Shown piece after piece: positions 32,059-40,315 of a DNA stretch of 41,113 nt; within the stretch, counting starts at the first letter, position 1, and every line of letters starts with the position of its first letter. The notes beneath the pieces were generated by a model that did not search any database, was not told where the DNA came from, and saw only the letters and a program-made list of their open reading frames with translations. This DNA comes from UBA7236 sp035439505 (GTDB taxonomy: Bacteria; Bacteroidota; Bacteroidia; Chitinophagales; BACL12): NCBI GenBank assembly GCA_035439505.1, contig DAORKJ010000027.1:1-41113 (forward strand), read 5' to 3'. The position numbers and the translations under genes are program-made.

Positions 32059-33333
32059 TTACATGACGTCGAATCCAATATCTCTTCTGAAGTAACGGGA
32101 ATCATAATAAATTCTTCCTGCATTGATATAACAATTGCGCAGTGCTTCTGCCAAATCGTTTCCATATGCCGATACGGCCATTACTCTGCCACCGGATGTA
32201 ACCAATTCGCCATTATTACCCAAACCGGTTCCTGCCTGAAATACCATACAGTTTTCGGTATTTTCTAATCCGGTAATGGGGAATCCTTTTTCAAATGTTT
32301 CAGGATAACCATGGCTGGCAAGAATTACAGTTGTGCAAGCACGTTCATCCGTAATTAATGTTTTGGTATGTAAAGTGCCATTAGCTACAGCAGTAAATAA
32401 TTCAACAATATTATTTTTAATACGCGGCATTATGACCTGTGTTTCGGGATCACCCATACGCGCATTATATTCAATCACATAAGGTTCATTATTGCAATTA
32501 AATAATCCGAAATATAAAAAACCTTTGTAATGAATATTTTCTTTTTTTAAACCATCAAGTGTTGGCTCAATAATTTTTGATTTTACTTTTTGCATAAAAT
32601 CATTTGTCGCAAATGGAGGCGGAGAAACGGCACCCATGCCACCGGTATTTAATCCTGTATCACCATCTCCAATTCTTTTATAATCTTTAGATGGAGGCAA
32701 AATCATATAAGAATTACCATCGGTTAAAACAATTACGGTAAGTTCTATACCATGTAAAAATTGTTCGATAACAACCTTATTACCGGCATCACCAAATTTT
32801 CCACCCATCATAAGTTGTAGTTCGTTTGCTGCTTCATCAGGTGTATTACTTATTACTACACCTTTACCGGCTGCAAGTCCGTCTGCCTTTAATACCACCG
32901 GCATACTGTGTTGTTTGACATACTGAATTGCTTCTTCGGTATTTGATTGATTAAATTCACGATAGGCAGGAGTTTGTACGTTATTGCGCAACATAAAAGC
33001 TTTGGCAAAGGTTTTACTTCCTTCCATTTGTGCAGCAATTTTATTAGGCCCAATAACCGGAATATGTTTAACAGCAGCATCTTGTTCAAAAAAGTCTACT
33101 ACACCGTGCACCAGAGGGTCTTCGGGACCAACCACAACCATTTGGATTTGATTGTTTAAACAAAACGATTTTAACGCATCAAAGTCGGTAGGTTTTATTG
33201 GGACATTCGTTCCAAGCTCAGCAGTTCCGGGGTTACCCGGAGCGATATATAATTTAGTGCAATCAGGTGATTGGGCTATTTTCCATGCCAAAGCATGTTC
33301 ACGGCCGCCGGAACCTAAAAGTAGGATATTCAT
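32059..33333 (-). CDS. purD: phosphoribosylamine--glycine ligase
   Basis: PurD is an ATP-grasp enzyme that joins glycine to phosphoribosylamine, step 2 of de novo purine synthesis. It is complete at 424 aa. The N-terminal motif is LGSGGREHALAWK (6-18), with APGNPGTAELG following. The ATP-grasp segments include VVLKADGLAAGKGVVIS and GDGDTGLNTGGMGAVSPPPF. The metal/ATP-binding stretch is YVIEYNARMGDPETQV. It is divergent from metF with 154 bp between. A TATCTTTG box lies 4 nt before its ATG, so its message is predicted to be leaderless. No other purine gene is adjacent. Confidence 0.96.
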   Translation of the reverse strand: MNILLLGSGGREHALAWKIAQSPDCTKLYIAPGNPGTAELGTNVPIKPTDFDALKSFCLNNQIQMVVVGPEDPLVHGVVDFFEQDAAVKHIPVIGPNKIAAQMEGSKTFAKAFMLRNNVQTPAYREFNQSNTEEAIQYVKQHSMPVVLKADGLAAGKGVVISNTPDEAANELQLMMGGKFGDAGNKVVIEQFLHGIELTVIVLTDGNSYMILPPSKDYKRIGDGDTGLNTGGMGAVSPPPFATNDFMQKVKSKIIEPTLDGLKKENIHYKGFLYFGLFNCNNEPYVIEYNARMGDPETQVIMPRIKNNIVELFTAVANGTLHTKTLITDERACTTVILASHGYPETFEKGFPITGLENTENCMVFQAGTGLGNNGELVTSGGRVMAVSAYGNDLAEALRNCYINAGRIYYDSRYFRRDIGFDVM

Positions 33334-33337
33334 GGGT

Positions 33338-33345
33338 CAAAGATA
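33338..33345 (-). promoter_or_regulatory. -7 box of purD, leaderless spacing
   Basis: On the minus strand TATCTTTG is a full match to TAnnTTTG, followed by ACCC and the ATG at 33333. No convincing -33 TTTG lies 19-20 bp upstream (CTTCCTG there), so an activator might be needed or the box may be fortuitous. Confidence 0.5.
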
Positions 33346-33408
33346 GGCATTTGTTTGTGGGAGCAGGAAGCGTTATTGTGCAATAATCAGCGAAGTGTAT
33401 TACAGTGC

Positions 33409-33439
33409 TTGAATATAAAATCATGCGTTCCTATCTTTA
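33409..33439 (+). promoter_or_regulatory. promoter of metF
   Basis: TTG (33409-33411), 20 bp, TATCTTTA (33432-33439) fits the Bacteroidota consensus with one deviation. The implied leader is about 45 nt. I see no SAM riboswitch structure in the 154-bp gap. Confidence 0.55.
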
Positions 33440-33487
33440 TGGTTTATTAGCAGTGTTGCTGATGGATTAAACAGGCAGTTAGTATCA

Positions 33488-34441
33488 ATGAAAGTTACCG
33501 AACATTTAGCCAAGGCCGAAAAAACCTTGTTGTCGTTAGAAATTTTACCTCCATTAAAAGGCAAAAGTATAAAGGGGATTTATGATGTATTAGATCACTT
33601 AATCGAATTTAATCCTTCGTTTATTAATGTTACCTATCACAGAAGCGAATACATTTATAAGAAACGTGGCGATGACAGATTCGACAAGGTATTTATTCGA
33701 AAGCGCCCGGGAACGGTTGGTATATGTGCCGCTATCCAATTTAAATATAAAATTGATGCGGTAGCACATATAATTTGTGGTGGTTTTACCAAAGAAGAAA
33801 CAGAAGATGCATTAATCGATTTAAGTTATTTAAGTATTGATAATGTTTTATTATTACGCGGTGATGCTTCGAAAAATGAGCGTGATTTTATTGCTGAACC
33901 CGGTGGGCATAAATATGCAAGTGAATTGGTGAAACAGGTGGTGAACATGAATAATGGTATCTATTTAGAGGAAGACAGTATTCAGGGTTACAAAACCGAT
34001 TTTAATATTGGTGTTGCCGGTTATCCTGAAAAACATTTTGAGAGTCCGAATTTAAAAAGTGATTTACGTTTCTTAAAACAAAAGGTTGAATCAGGTGCTG
34101 ATTATATAGTAACACAAATGTTTTACGACAATCAGAAATATTTTGATTTTGTAAAAAAGTGTCGTGAAGAAGGTATTAACATTCCTATTATTCCGGGTAT
34201 AAAACCTATCACCGCAGCATCACAAATTCATAGTATTCCACGTACATTCCATGTCGACATTCCTGAAGCTTTGAGCGATGAAATAGATAATTGCAAAACG
34301 CCTGAAGCGGTAAAAGCAGCAGGTGTAAAATGGTGTATTCAGCAATCGCAGGAATTAGTTGCTGCAGGTGCACCATGTATCCATTATTATACCATGGGCA
34401 ATGTTGATGCGATGCGCACTATTGTAGATGAAGTTTTTTAA
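33488..34441 (+). CDS. metF: 5,10-methylenetetrahydrofolate reductase
   Basis: MetF is an FAD enzyme that reduces 5,10-methylene-THF to 5-methyl-THF for methionine synthesis. Its 317-residue TIM-barrel domain is typical of the bacterial form. Visible family elements: LEILPPLKGKSI near residue 17 with the conserved Glu, the strand FINVTYHRSEY, NVLLLRGDA, FNIGVAGYPEKHFESPN, GADYIVTQMFYDN and IPIIPGIKPITAASQI. It is divergent from purD and has its own promoter. It is followed by a convergent secreted glycosidase-like gene with a terminator between them. Confidence 0.95.
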   Translation: MKVTEHLAKAEKTLLSLEILPPLKGKSIKGIYDVLDHLIEFNPSFINVTYHRSEYIYKKRGDDRFDKVFIRKRPGTVGICAAIQFKYKIDAVAHIICGGFTKEETEDALIDLSYLSIDNVLLLRGDASKNERDFIAEPGGHKYASELVKQVVNMNNGIYLEEDSIQGYKTDFNIGVAGYPEKHFESPNLKSDLRFLKQKVESGADYIVTQMFYDNQKYFDFVKKCREEGINIPIIPGIKPITAASQIHSIPRTFHVDIPEALSDEIDNCKTPEAVKAAGVKWCIQQSQELVAAGAPCIHYYTMGNVDAMRTIVDEVF

Positions 34442-34534
34442 TATCCTATTCCAGTCAAAAAAAGACGGTCTCAAAAATCAATAAAAGCATATGTTTAGAA
34501 TTGCTTAAACTAATATTACTCAGACAGCTCATGA

Positions 34535-34569
34535 ATAAAAAAGAGGCTGCCTCATCTTTTGAGACAGCC
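34535..34569 (-). terminator. rho-independent terminator of the glycosidase-like gene
   Basis: GGCTGCCTCA (34545-34554) pairs with TGAGACAGCC (34560-34569). The single mismatch on the plus strand becomes a G-U pair on the minus strand, and a T-rich tail follows on the minus side (34535-34542 in complement). Confidence 0.82.
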
Positions 34570-34595
34570 CCCACTTAAGTAACAGTTGGTTTATT

Positions 34596-36818
34596 TTATT
34601 GCATTTTAGAAAATTTCAAAGTAGAAGCATTGTTGTTTGAATCAATAATAACAACTGTATACATGCCAGAAGATAAAATATCTGTGTTAACCATTTCACC
34701 TGAGCGTATTGACGATTCTATCACTAAAGTTCCAAAGGTTGAATAGATTCTCATTGTAAAATCATCGCTAACATTTTCATTTGTTGAAGTTTTTTCAATT
34801 ACAAAAAAATCATCAGCTGGATTGGGATACAATCTAAATGTTGAAGCGATTTCTCCCTTCCTTTCGTATGGCATGATCGGAATTACAAAATAACCAGCAG
34901 ACGTAGCAGGCACTGTAACGCAAACTCCGCCTGGTGGTGGCGTAAAACCACCTGGGCAGCCAATACCGCTTAAACCTGTCCACGTATCTGTTATCTCAAA
35001 AACATAGGGTGAATCTGGTAATACAGGGGCACAGCCATAAGCTTCGTTGATGGGTTCATAAAACATTTGATTGCGACCAGAGGTGGAATATAGTTGACTA
35101 GGATTCAAGGCATATACTGTTGCTGCGCCTAATTCCACACCCCCAGCATCTTCAATGGATAAATAAATATCAGCCGGGTCAATAGCATAACGCTGCGTAG
35201 TTTGCTTAATGTTTGTATAAAAGACATACACATTTATTGGTTCACCATCATTGTCTAGCTGCACAAATGTTGTTGGTGCAATATTGTTGTTTTGGCTATA
35301 CATTCCTATAAATGTTTTTTCATAGTTAAGGTCTAGAGTGTGAATGTTATTAAGTAGTTGTGCTGTAAAATATGAAGCTCTTCTTACAAAGTAATTCTCA
35401 ACATCTGAGTATTCGATTGATGTGCAAGTCAATTCTGGGTTTGGAGTCTCTAATTCTACTTGGTCATTGCGATTAGATGGTGTCATATAATCTATAGCAT
35501 TTCCACCGATAAAGGCTTGCGTTGTTGCCATTGTAACAATCCCAGGTTTGTAGTCGGAATCATAATAGGACTTAACGTGCCAGAGCATCCAATTTTGTAA
35601 TGCGACACAGTGCGCAAAGGTGTTTGGTACCATATTAGTAAAAGATTCATCATCCTCCGCTGTTAAACCACTCGTCTTTGGAGAAATATTATATTCAGTA
35701 ATCCAAATTTCTTTAGTACTGCCAGGGGCTCCATCTAGGAAGTTTAAATTTATTGCATGTTGGTCGTAAGCATATTTTATTCTATCACGGGTGAATTCTT
35801 TAAAGTTTCCAATTTGGTACTCAGGTACTCCAACACCATCAGGGTTAGTGGCAATGCCAGCAATACCTTCAAATAATGTCCCGATATTTGGGTCAAAAGG
35901 TGAATTTGTCCATTGGTCCTCAAATGGTGTTCCTCCAACGAATGTTGGTTCTGTTGCCGCAACTTGCCAGTTAGTATTGTCAGGACAGTCAACATATGCA
36001 TTTCCGGCATTATAATAAGTATGTAATATTATTGCATCAAATTTTGGGCCTGCACTTTCTCCGGCTCCTATTTCCTCATCAAACTTTGTTTCCATATCTA
36101 TATTCCAATCAGAGTAATCGCAATTGCACTCTGGTTCAGGTCCACCAGGTAAAAATAGTCTTTCATCATCGGGGTCGTCTACAATAAACGGTGTATCCCA
36201 TCCCACTTCCTCGCACTGATTAAAATTTTCACCGGGTAAGCCAATCTTAATATCTGGAAATGCTGTGTTAATTGCAGTAATATAATCATGGTCAAGTAAT
36301 ACGTCAGTAGGTAGTACTGAGGCAAGATCTAAATCAACATCTTCATCTCCGTATTCACCATCCAGGGGATCAACACCAGAATCTCCGTCCGTATATTCAA
36401 AACCATTTATATAATCCCAATAATGGATAAAAGGACTAACATCACTTGTTGGTCCTAATGGAGGATTTAAGTGATCCGTAAATCCCATCATTTGTCTACC
36501 CCAATCAAAGTACACTTCGTTACCTATTTCAACAGCAACCACATTAATTCCTGATTCTAATAAGTAATCTATTAGCTCCACGGCCTCTGTAGCTGTTTGA
36601 GTTGAAATGTTTAAACAAACTACTACATCAACAACATAAGTGTATCCAAGTAAAAGGGAGTTTTCTAATTCAATCTTTTCTACCAGTCTTATAAATTGAT
36701 TGACATAAAGGTCAGGACCCATGTCTGAAGGCTCAACAATACCTGTCGGATCAATGATTGGTTGATCGTCCCACTTAGTGTAGTTATCTTCAAAGGTTGA
36801 AGTGTGGCTATCATCCAT
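34596..36818 (-). CDS. C-terminal part of an interrupted secreted clan GH-A glycosidase-like protein, with T9SS domain
   Basis: This is a 740-codon open frame that continues in the same frame as the gene directly upstream, across one TGA at 36819-36821. It has no signal peptide of its own, although it ends in a T9SS sorting domain (FRLYPNPADDFFVIEK, LSSGMYTVVIIDS), so it cannot be secreted on its own. The TIM-barrel-type catalytic region shows INVVAVEIGNEVYFDW (acid/base candidate E101) and STKEIWITEYNISP (nucleophile candidate E375). These are the positions expected after strands 4 and 7 in clan GH-A enzymes such as GH51, GH79 or GH39. The spacing between the two Glu is long, implying an insertion with several cysteines (PECNCDYSDW). 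The family number and substrate are uncertain. Confidence 0.75.
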   Translation of the reverse strand: MDDSHTSTFEDNYTKWDDQPIIDPTGIVEPSDMGPDLYVNQFIRLVEKIELENSLLLGYTYVVDVVVCLNISTQTATEAVELIDYLLESGINVVAVEIGNEVYFDWGRQMMGFTDHLNPPLGPTSDVSPFIHYWDYINGFEYTDGDSGVDPLDGEYGDEDVDLDLASVLPTDVLLDHDYITAINTAFPDIKIGLPGENFNQCEEVGWDTPFIVDDPDDERLFLPGGPEPECNCDYSDWNIDMETKFDEEIGAGESAGPKFDAIILHTYYNAGNAYVDCPDNTNWQVAATEPTFVGGTPFEDQWTNSPFDPNIGTLFEGIAGIATNPDGVGVPEYQIGNFKEFTRDRIKYAYDQHAINLNFLDGAPGSTKEIWITEYNISPKTSGLTAEDDESFTNMVPNTFAHCVALQNWMLWHVKSYYDSDYKPGIVTMATTQAFIGGNAIDYMTPSNRNDQVELETPNPELTCTSIEYSDVENYFVRRASYFTAQLLNNIHTLDLNYEKTFIGMYSQNNNIAPTTFVQLDNDGEPINVYVFYTNIKQTTQRYAIDPADIYLSIEDAGGVELGAATVYALNPSQLYSTSGRNQMFYEPINEAYGCAPVLPDSPYVFEITDTWTGLSGIGCPGGFTPPPGGVCVTVPATSAGYFVIPIMPYERKGEIASTFRLYPNPADDFFVIEKTSTNENVSDDFTMRIYSTFGTLVIESSIRSGEMVNTDILSSGMYTVVIIDSNNNASTLKFSKMQ

Positions 36819-36821
36819 TCA
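36819..36821 (-). other. in-frame TGA splitting the glycosidase-like gene
   Basis: On the minus strand the codons read TGC ATT CTT TGA ATG GAT GAT AGC. Both flanking frames are the same frame, open for 236 codons before and 740 after. TGA ends at least three ordinary genes here (20421, 23863, 31420), so it is not reassigned. A TGG-to-TGA or CGA-to-TGA change, or a consensus error, is the simplest explanation. Confidence 0.9.
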
Positions 36822-37529
36822 AAGAATGCAATTATCACAATTATTATCACCCATATCATCTGTTATTGAAATGTAACCAGGATCACCTGGTGGATCGAAT
36901 AAAAAAGGGGCGTCACCTACCCCAGTTGCGGTAGCATCGTAAAACTTAATAACTTCATCAATATTTATTCCATAGCCACCATTTATAAATCCAACATCAG
37001 GGTCATCAGGATTGGTACGTATTGAACCTAGTGGTTGATAAAATTTACCACCTGCACCGGAAGGGAACCTTAATATTTTTGGCTGCAATTGACTTAAGTA
37101 ATCCCATGGGTCAGGATTGGTACCATAAATTGTAGGTAGTTCATCCTCATTCGCAAATTTTGTTTGGAACATATCTGTTACATTTATCCCAAACAATCCT
37201 TCCTCAACAGGTAAATGATGATTAGTGAGTTCAATAATCATATGCTCTGTCGGAAATGGAATTTCCCAAGCCATATTAAAGGATGAGTCAGGGATTGAGT
37301 CTTCATAAAGAACATAGACACTATCACCTCCAGCCGTGTATTTTGCGATGGTATCTCCTTCTTCAATCTGAACCGATGTATCTGGTAAGGCGAAATTTTC
37401 AGACTCTATAAGACTTGTTAAGTAATTCTCGTAGGAGAATTTAATAGGTTCTGTGGGGTAAGCCAAAGTTTGCATACTTAGTATTGCTGAAAGTATTAAC
37501 AATACATACATTGCATGTTTGATTTTCAT
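36819..37529 (-). CDS. N-terminal part of an interrupted secreted clan GH-A glycosidase-like protein
   Basis: These 236 codons supply the signal peptide (MKIKHAMYVLLILSAILSMQ, then TLA), a linker, and the start of the catalytic barrel. The stretch LQPKILRFPSGAGGKFYQP resembles the LRFPGG motif of GH51/GH79-type enzymes. The frame stops at TGA after NNCDNCIL. The following codon is ATG in the same frame and the downstream 740 codons carry the active-site glutamates and sorting domain, so the full gene would encode about 977 residues. As written, this half would be exported as a truncated barrel without an active site. It is divergent from the propeller gene at 37640. Confidence 0.75.
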   Translation of the reverse strand: MKIKHAMYVLLILSAILSMQTLAYPTEPIKFSYENYLTSLIESENFALPDTSVQIEEGDTIAKYTAGGDSVYVLYEDSIPDSSFNMAWEIPFPTEHMIIELTNHHLPVEEGLFGINVTDMFQTKFANEDELPTIYGTNPDPWDYLSQLQPKILRFPSGAGGKFYQPLGSIRTNPDDPDVGFINGGYGINIDEVIKFYDATATGVGDAPFLFDPPGDPGYISITDDMGDNNCDNCIL

Positions 37530-37577
37530 AGTTATGTATTTAAATGGTTAATTAATTCATTGAAGGTAGAAAATTTA

Positions 37578-37607
37578 TTTGAACTCTTGTGAAAAATTTG
37601 TATTTTG
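37578..37607 (+). promoter_or_regulatory. possible promoter of the propeller/MopE gene
   Basis: TTTG (37578-37581), 19 bp, TATTTTG (37601-37607): the -7 box is one base shorter than TAnnTTTG. The leader would be about 28 nt before ATG 37640. Confidence 0.4.
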
Positions 37608-37639
37608 CTTGAAATTTTAACCCCTTAAATCCCAACTGA

Positions 37640-40000
37640 TTGAAAATGAAGTTTTTACATTTAATATTAATGCAAATTATCTCAACAATAATAGCACAAG
37701 CACAAGCTTTAGAAGTTGAGTGGGAAAAGAGTTTTGGAGGGATAATTTATGAAGAAGCATTTGACATTATTGCAACAGCCGATTCAAATTTCCTTGTAGT
37801 AGGCAGAGGAGGACCATTAGCAGCAGATTTTTTTGATTGTGGTGAATATACTGGCTTCGTAATTGTAAAAATAACCAGTGCGGGAGAGATACTATGGAGT
37901 AAATGTTACGGAGGTAATGAATACTCATTGGCACATGCAATTATAAATTCATCTGAAGGAGGTTATGTTGTTGCTGGCGAGACATACGCAAGCGATGGAG
38001 ATATTACAGGTGCTCATGGAAATTCAGACTTTTGGGTTATTAAAATTAGTGATACCGGTGAACTTGAATGGCAATTAGCTGTTGGTGGAACTTCCCATGA
38101 TAGGGCGAGTGATATTATTCAGTCTAATGATGGCAGCTACTTAGTTGTAGGAGATTCAAGATCTATTAATGGTGATATAAATGACCACCATGGGACTGAA
38201 TCTACTAGCGATTTGTTACTTGCTAAAATTAATATTGGTGGAGAGTTGATTTGGACAAATTCTTATGGTGGTATTTACGATGATACCGGTTACTCAATTG
38301 TTTTAGATGATTCTGAAAATCTTATATTGATTGGTTATTCAGCATCTACAGGTGGTGATGTACCAGAAAATAAAGGAAGCACAGACTTATGGGTGTTAAA
38401 AGTGAATACGGATGGTGAAATAATTTGGTCTAAAACTTTTGGCGGATCTGAGACTGACATAGGTTATTCCATGTCGATTATGGAAAATTCAATTTTTCTT
38501 GTCGGTACCACTTTTTCAAATAATTTTGATGTTTCTGGGAATCATGGATTTCAGGATGGGTGGGTTTTAAAATTAAATCAAGATGGAGACTTCATATCTC
38601 AGAAGTGTTTTGGTGGCAGTAACTTTGAAATTTTTGACGACATTTATACAATCAATTCTTCTACGATTTTATTGACAGGCGCCTCAGGCTCTATTAACGG
38701 AGACCTTACTGAACATTTTGGGGCTATTGGATATGCTGATTGGTGGGCTGTAAAGGTTGATACTAATTTAAATCTTGTTTTTCAAAAATCACTTGGTGGT
38801 TCACTTAATGATAGAGCATACGCAGGATTATTTCTTGACGAAAATCAATTTATAATTACTGGCACTTCATACTCTTCAGATGGCTATGTTTCTGAAAACG
38901 GGGGTGGCTCAGATATGTGGACAGTAAAATTAAATGTTTGTTATGACAAATATTTTGCAGATACAGATGGTGATGGATTCGGTGATTTAACGGATGACTC
39001 TATTTCCTGCAACATGCCCGCAGGTTATGTGTTCGACTCCACAGATTGCAACGATTTAAACCCCGATATTCATCCAACATTAACTGACATTTGCAACAGC
39101 ATCGACGATAATTGCAACGGTCTTTTTGATGAAGATGCCACATTCACCACCTATTATTTAGATGCAGATGCTGATTTGTTTGGCGCTACCGGAACTGATT
39201 CAATTTCCTGTTCAGTTGTAGTAGGTTATGTTGAAAATAGCTTTGATTGTAATGATTTAAATGCAGAAATAAACCCACTTATAATTGAAACATGCAACGG
39301 CATAGACGATAATTGCAATGTAGCTATTGATGAAGGGCTTACTTTATATACATTTTTTGCCGATGTAGATGGTGATACTTATGGCAACCCAGATGCAGGT
39401 ATTGATACTTGCTTAGAAACAGTTTTTGGCTATGTATCAAATAATCTTGATTGTAATGACACTCTTGCAACTATTTATCCTGGTGCAACAGAATTATGTA
39501 ATTACTTAGATGATGATTGTGATGGATTGGTGGATGATAATGTAGCTTTTATTCAATCATACGCCGATATCGACAGTGATAATTTTGGTAATATTTTAAT
39601 CGATTCCATTTCCTGTGAACTACCAGAAGGTTATGTATTAGATAACACCGATTGTGATGATACCAATCCGGATATTTACCCTGGTGCAACTGAATTATTA
39701 AATGGGTTAGATGATGACTGTGATCAGGTGGCGGATGAAGGGTTATCAATTGAAAATATAAAAAATATTATTTGTTCAATTTCTCCAAATCCTTCTTTTG
39801 ACGTCATTAACATCACCTCAAATATACTTGGCAGCGGTGAGTTTGAATTTGTTTCGTCGATTGGACAGATTTTATTTACAGGTGAATGGGATGCAAATAA
39901 TAACAGCATTTCAATCATCAAGCTTCCTGCAGGGGTATATACCATTCGGCTATCATTTAACAATACTGTAGCATCACTTCCATTTATTAAAATCAATTAA
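37640..40000 (+). CDS. secreted seven-bladed beta-propeller with four MopE metal-binding motifs and T9SS sorting domain
   Basis: This is a 786-residue protein with a signal peptide (MKMKFLHLILMQIISTIIAQ). Residues ~25-435 are seven repeats of about 57 residues, each with W-x-K-x-F/Y-G-G near its start, a VVGxxxSxDGD-like turn, and DxWxxKI/V at its end. This is consistent with a seven-bladed propeller. Residues ~440-700 carry four MopE putative metal-binding motifs (FADTDGDGFGD, DCNDLNPDIHP, CNSIDDNCNG, then diverged copies), Asp/Asn-rich loops with paired cysteines that probably bind Ca2+. The last ~75 residues are a T9SS domain (ISPNPSFDVINI, LPAGVYTIRLSF). One MopE motif also occurs in the gene at 12227. 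It is divergent from the broken glycosidase, so a joint role in polysaccharide binding is possible but unproven. Confidence 0.82.
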   Translation: MKMKFLHLILMQIISTIIAQAQALEVEWEKSFGGIIYEEAFDIIATADSNFLVVGRGGPLAADFFDCGEYTGFVIVKITSAGEILWSKCYGGNEYSLAHAIINSSEGGYVVAGETYASDGDITGAHGNSDFWVIKISDTGELEWQLAVGGTSHDRASDIIQSNDGSYLVVGDSRSINGDINDHHGTESTSDLLLAKINIGGELIWTNSYGGIYDDTGYSIVLDDSENLILIGYSASTGGDVPENKGSTDLWVLKVNTDGEIIWSKTFGGSETDIGYSMSIMENSIFLVGTTFSNNFDVSGNHGFQDGWVLKLNQDGDFISQKCFGGSNFEIFDDIYTINSSTILLTGASGSINGDLTEHFGAIGYADWWAVKVDTNLNLVFQKSLGGSLNDRAYAGLFLDENQFIITGTSYSSDGYVSENGGGSDMWTVKLNVCYDKYFADTDGDGFGDLTDDSISCNMPAGYVFDSTDCNDLNPDIHPTLTDICNSIDDNCNGLFDEDATFTTYYLDADADLFGATGTDSISCSVVVGYVENSFDCNDLNAEINPLIIETCNGIDDNCNVAIDEGLTLYTFFADVDGDTYGNPDAGIDTCLETVFGYVSNNLDCNDTLATIYPGATELCNYLDDDCDGLVDDNVAFIQSYADIDSDNFGNILIDSISCELPEGYVLDNTDCDDTNPDIYPGATELLNGLDDDCDQVADEGLSIENIKNIICSISPNPSFDVINITSNILGSGEFEFVSSIGQILFTGEWDANNNSISIIKLPAGVYTIRLSFNNTVASLPFIKIN

Positions 40001-40101
40001 CTGTTTTTAAATCAACTTTTCAAAACCAACTTACTTCAACTAGCTGAATTAGCAATTCCCAAAACACAAGCCCTTAATTAAATAAAATCTGCATCGATTC
40101 C

Positions 40102-40314
40102 ATGAATACAGTGGGTGTTGAAGTTATTCTGTAATTTAAAAATGTAATTCTAACTGAAGGTGCCAACATAGGAATCATCGCGACTACTTCATATTTTACT
40201 ACTGGTGCAATCAAAAAGAAAAATTTCACACCGTACCTTTTAGATTTTATTGATAAGGAGGATTTATTGATTTTGATAAAAAATTATGTAGGAATTTTTT
40301 TGAGTGTAAAATAG
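40102..40314 (+). pseudogene. decayed fragment of an Mrr-like restriction endonuclease
   Basis: This 71-codon frame has one internal TAA (after VGVEVIL) and a final TAG at 40312-40314. Conceptually it reads NTVGVEVI, stop, FKNVILTEGANIGIIATTSY, then FTTGAIKKKN, LLDFIDKEDLLILIKNY. Mrr-type nucleases have VGVEVI, 11 residues, AN-x-G-x-I-x-TTS-x-F-T, then L-x-D-x-x-D-L-x-x-W-x-x-x-Y. The spacing of 11 positions is exactly kept here across the stop. The upstream part with the catalytic E-x-K is missing (only KICIDSMN precedes), so it is inactive. It fills most of the 315-bp gap between the propeller gene and the barrel gene. No transposon ends or target repeats are visible. Confidence 0.6.
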
Positions 40315-40315
40315 A

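Noticed and set aside
33334..33487. Riboswitch upstream of metF
   Set aside because: The gap is short and I see no multi-stem structure or SAM-riboswitch core motifs.
36819..36821. TGA as selenocysteine or as a reassigned sense codon
   Set aside because: At least three ordinary genes in the window end in TGA (20421, 23863, 31420). No stem-loop resembling a bacterial SECIS is evident after the codon, and clan-A glycosidases are not known as selenoproteins. Mutation or error is simpler.
40001..40101. Functional promoter or intact start for the restriction-enzyme remnant
   Set aside because: No consensus promoter, a stop in the middle and no catalytic motif; treated as a pseudogene fragment only.
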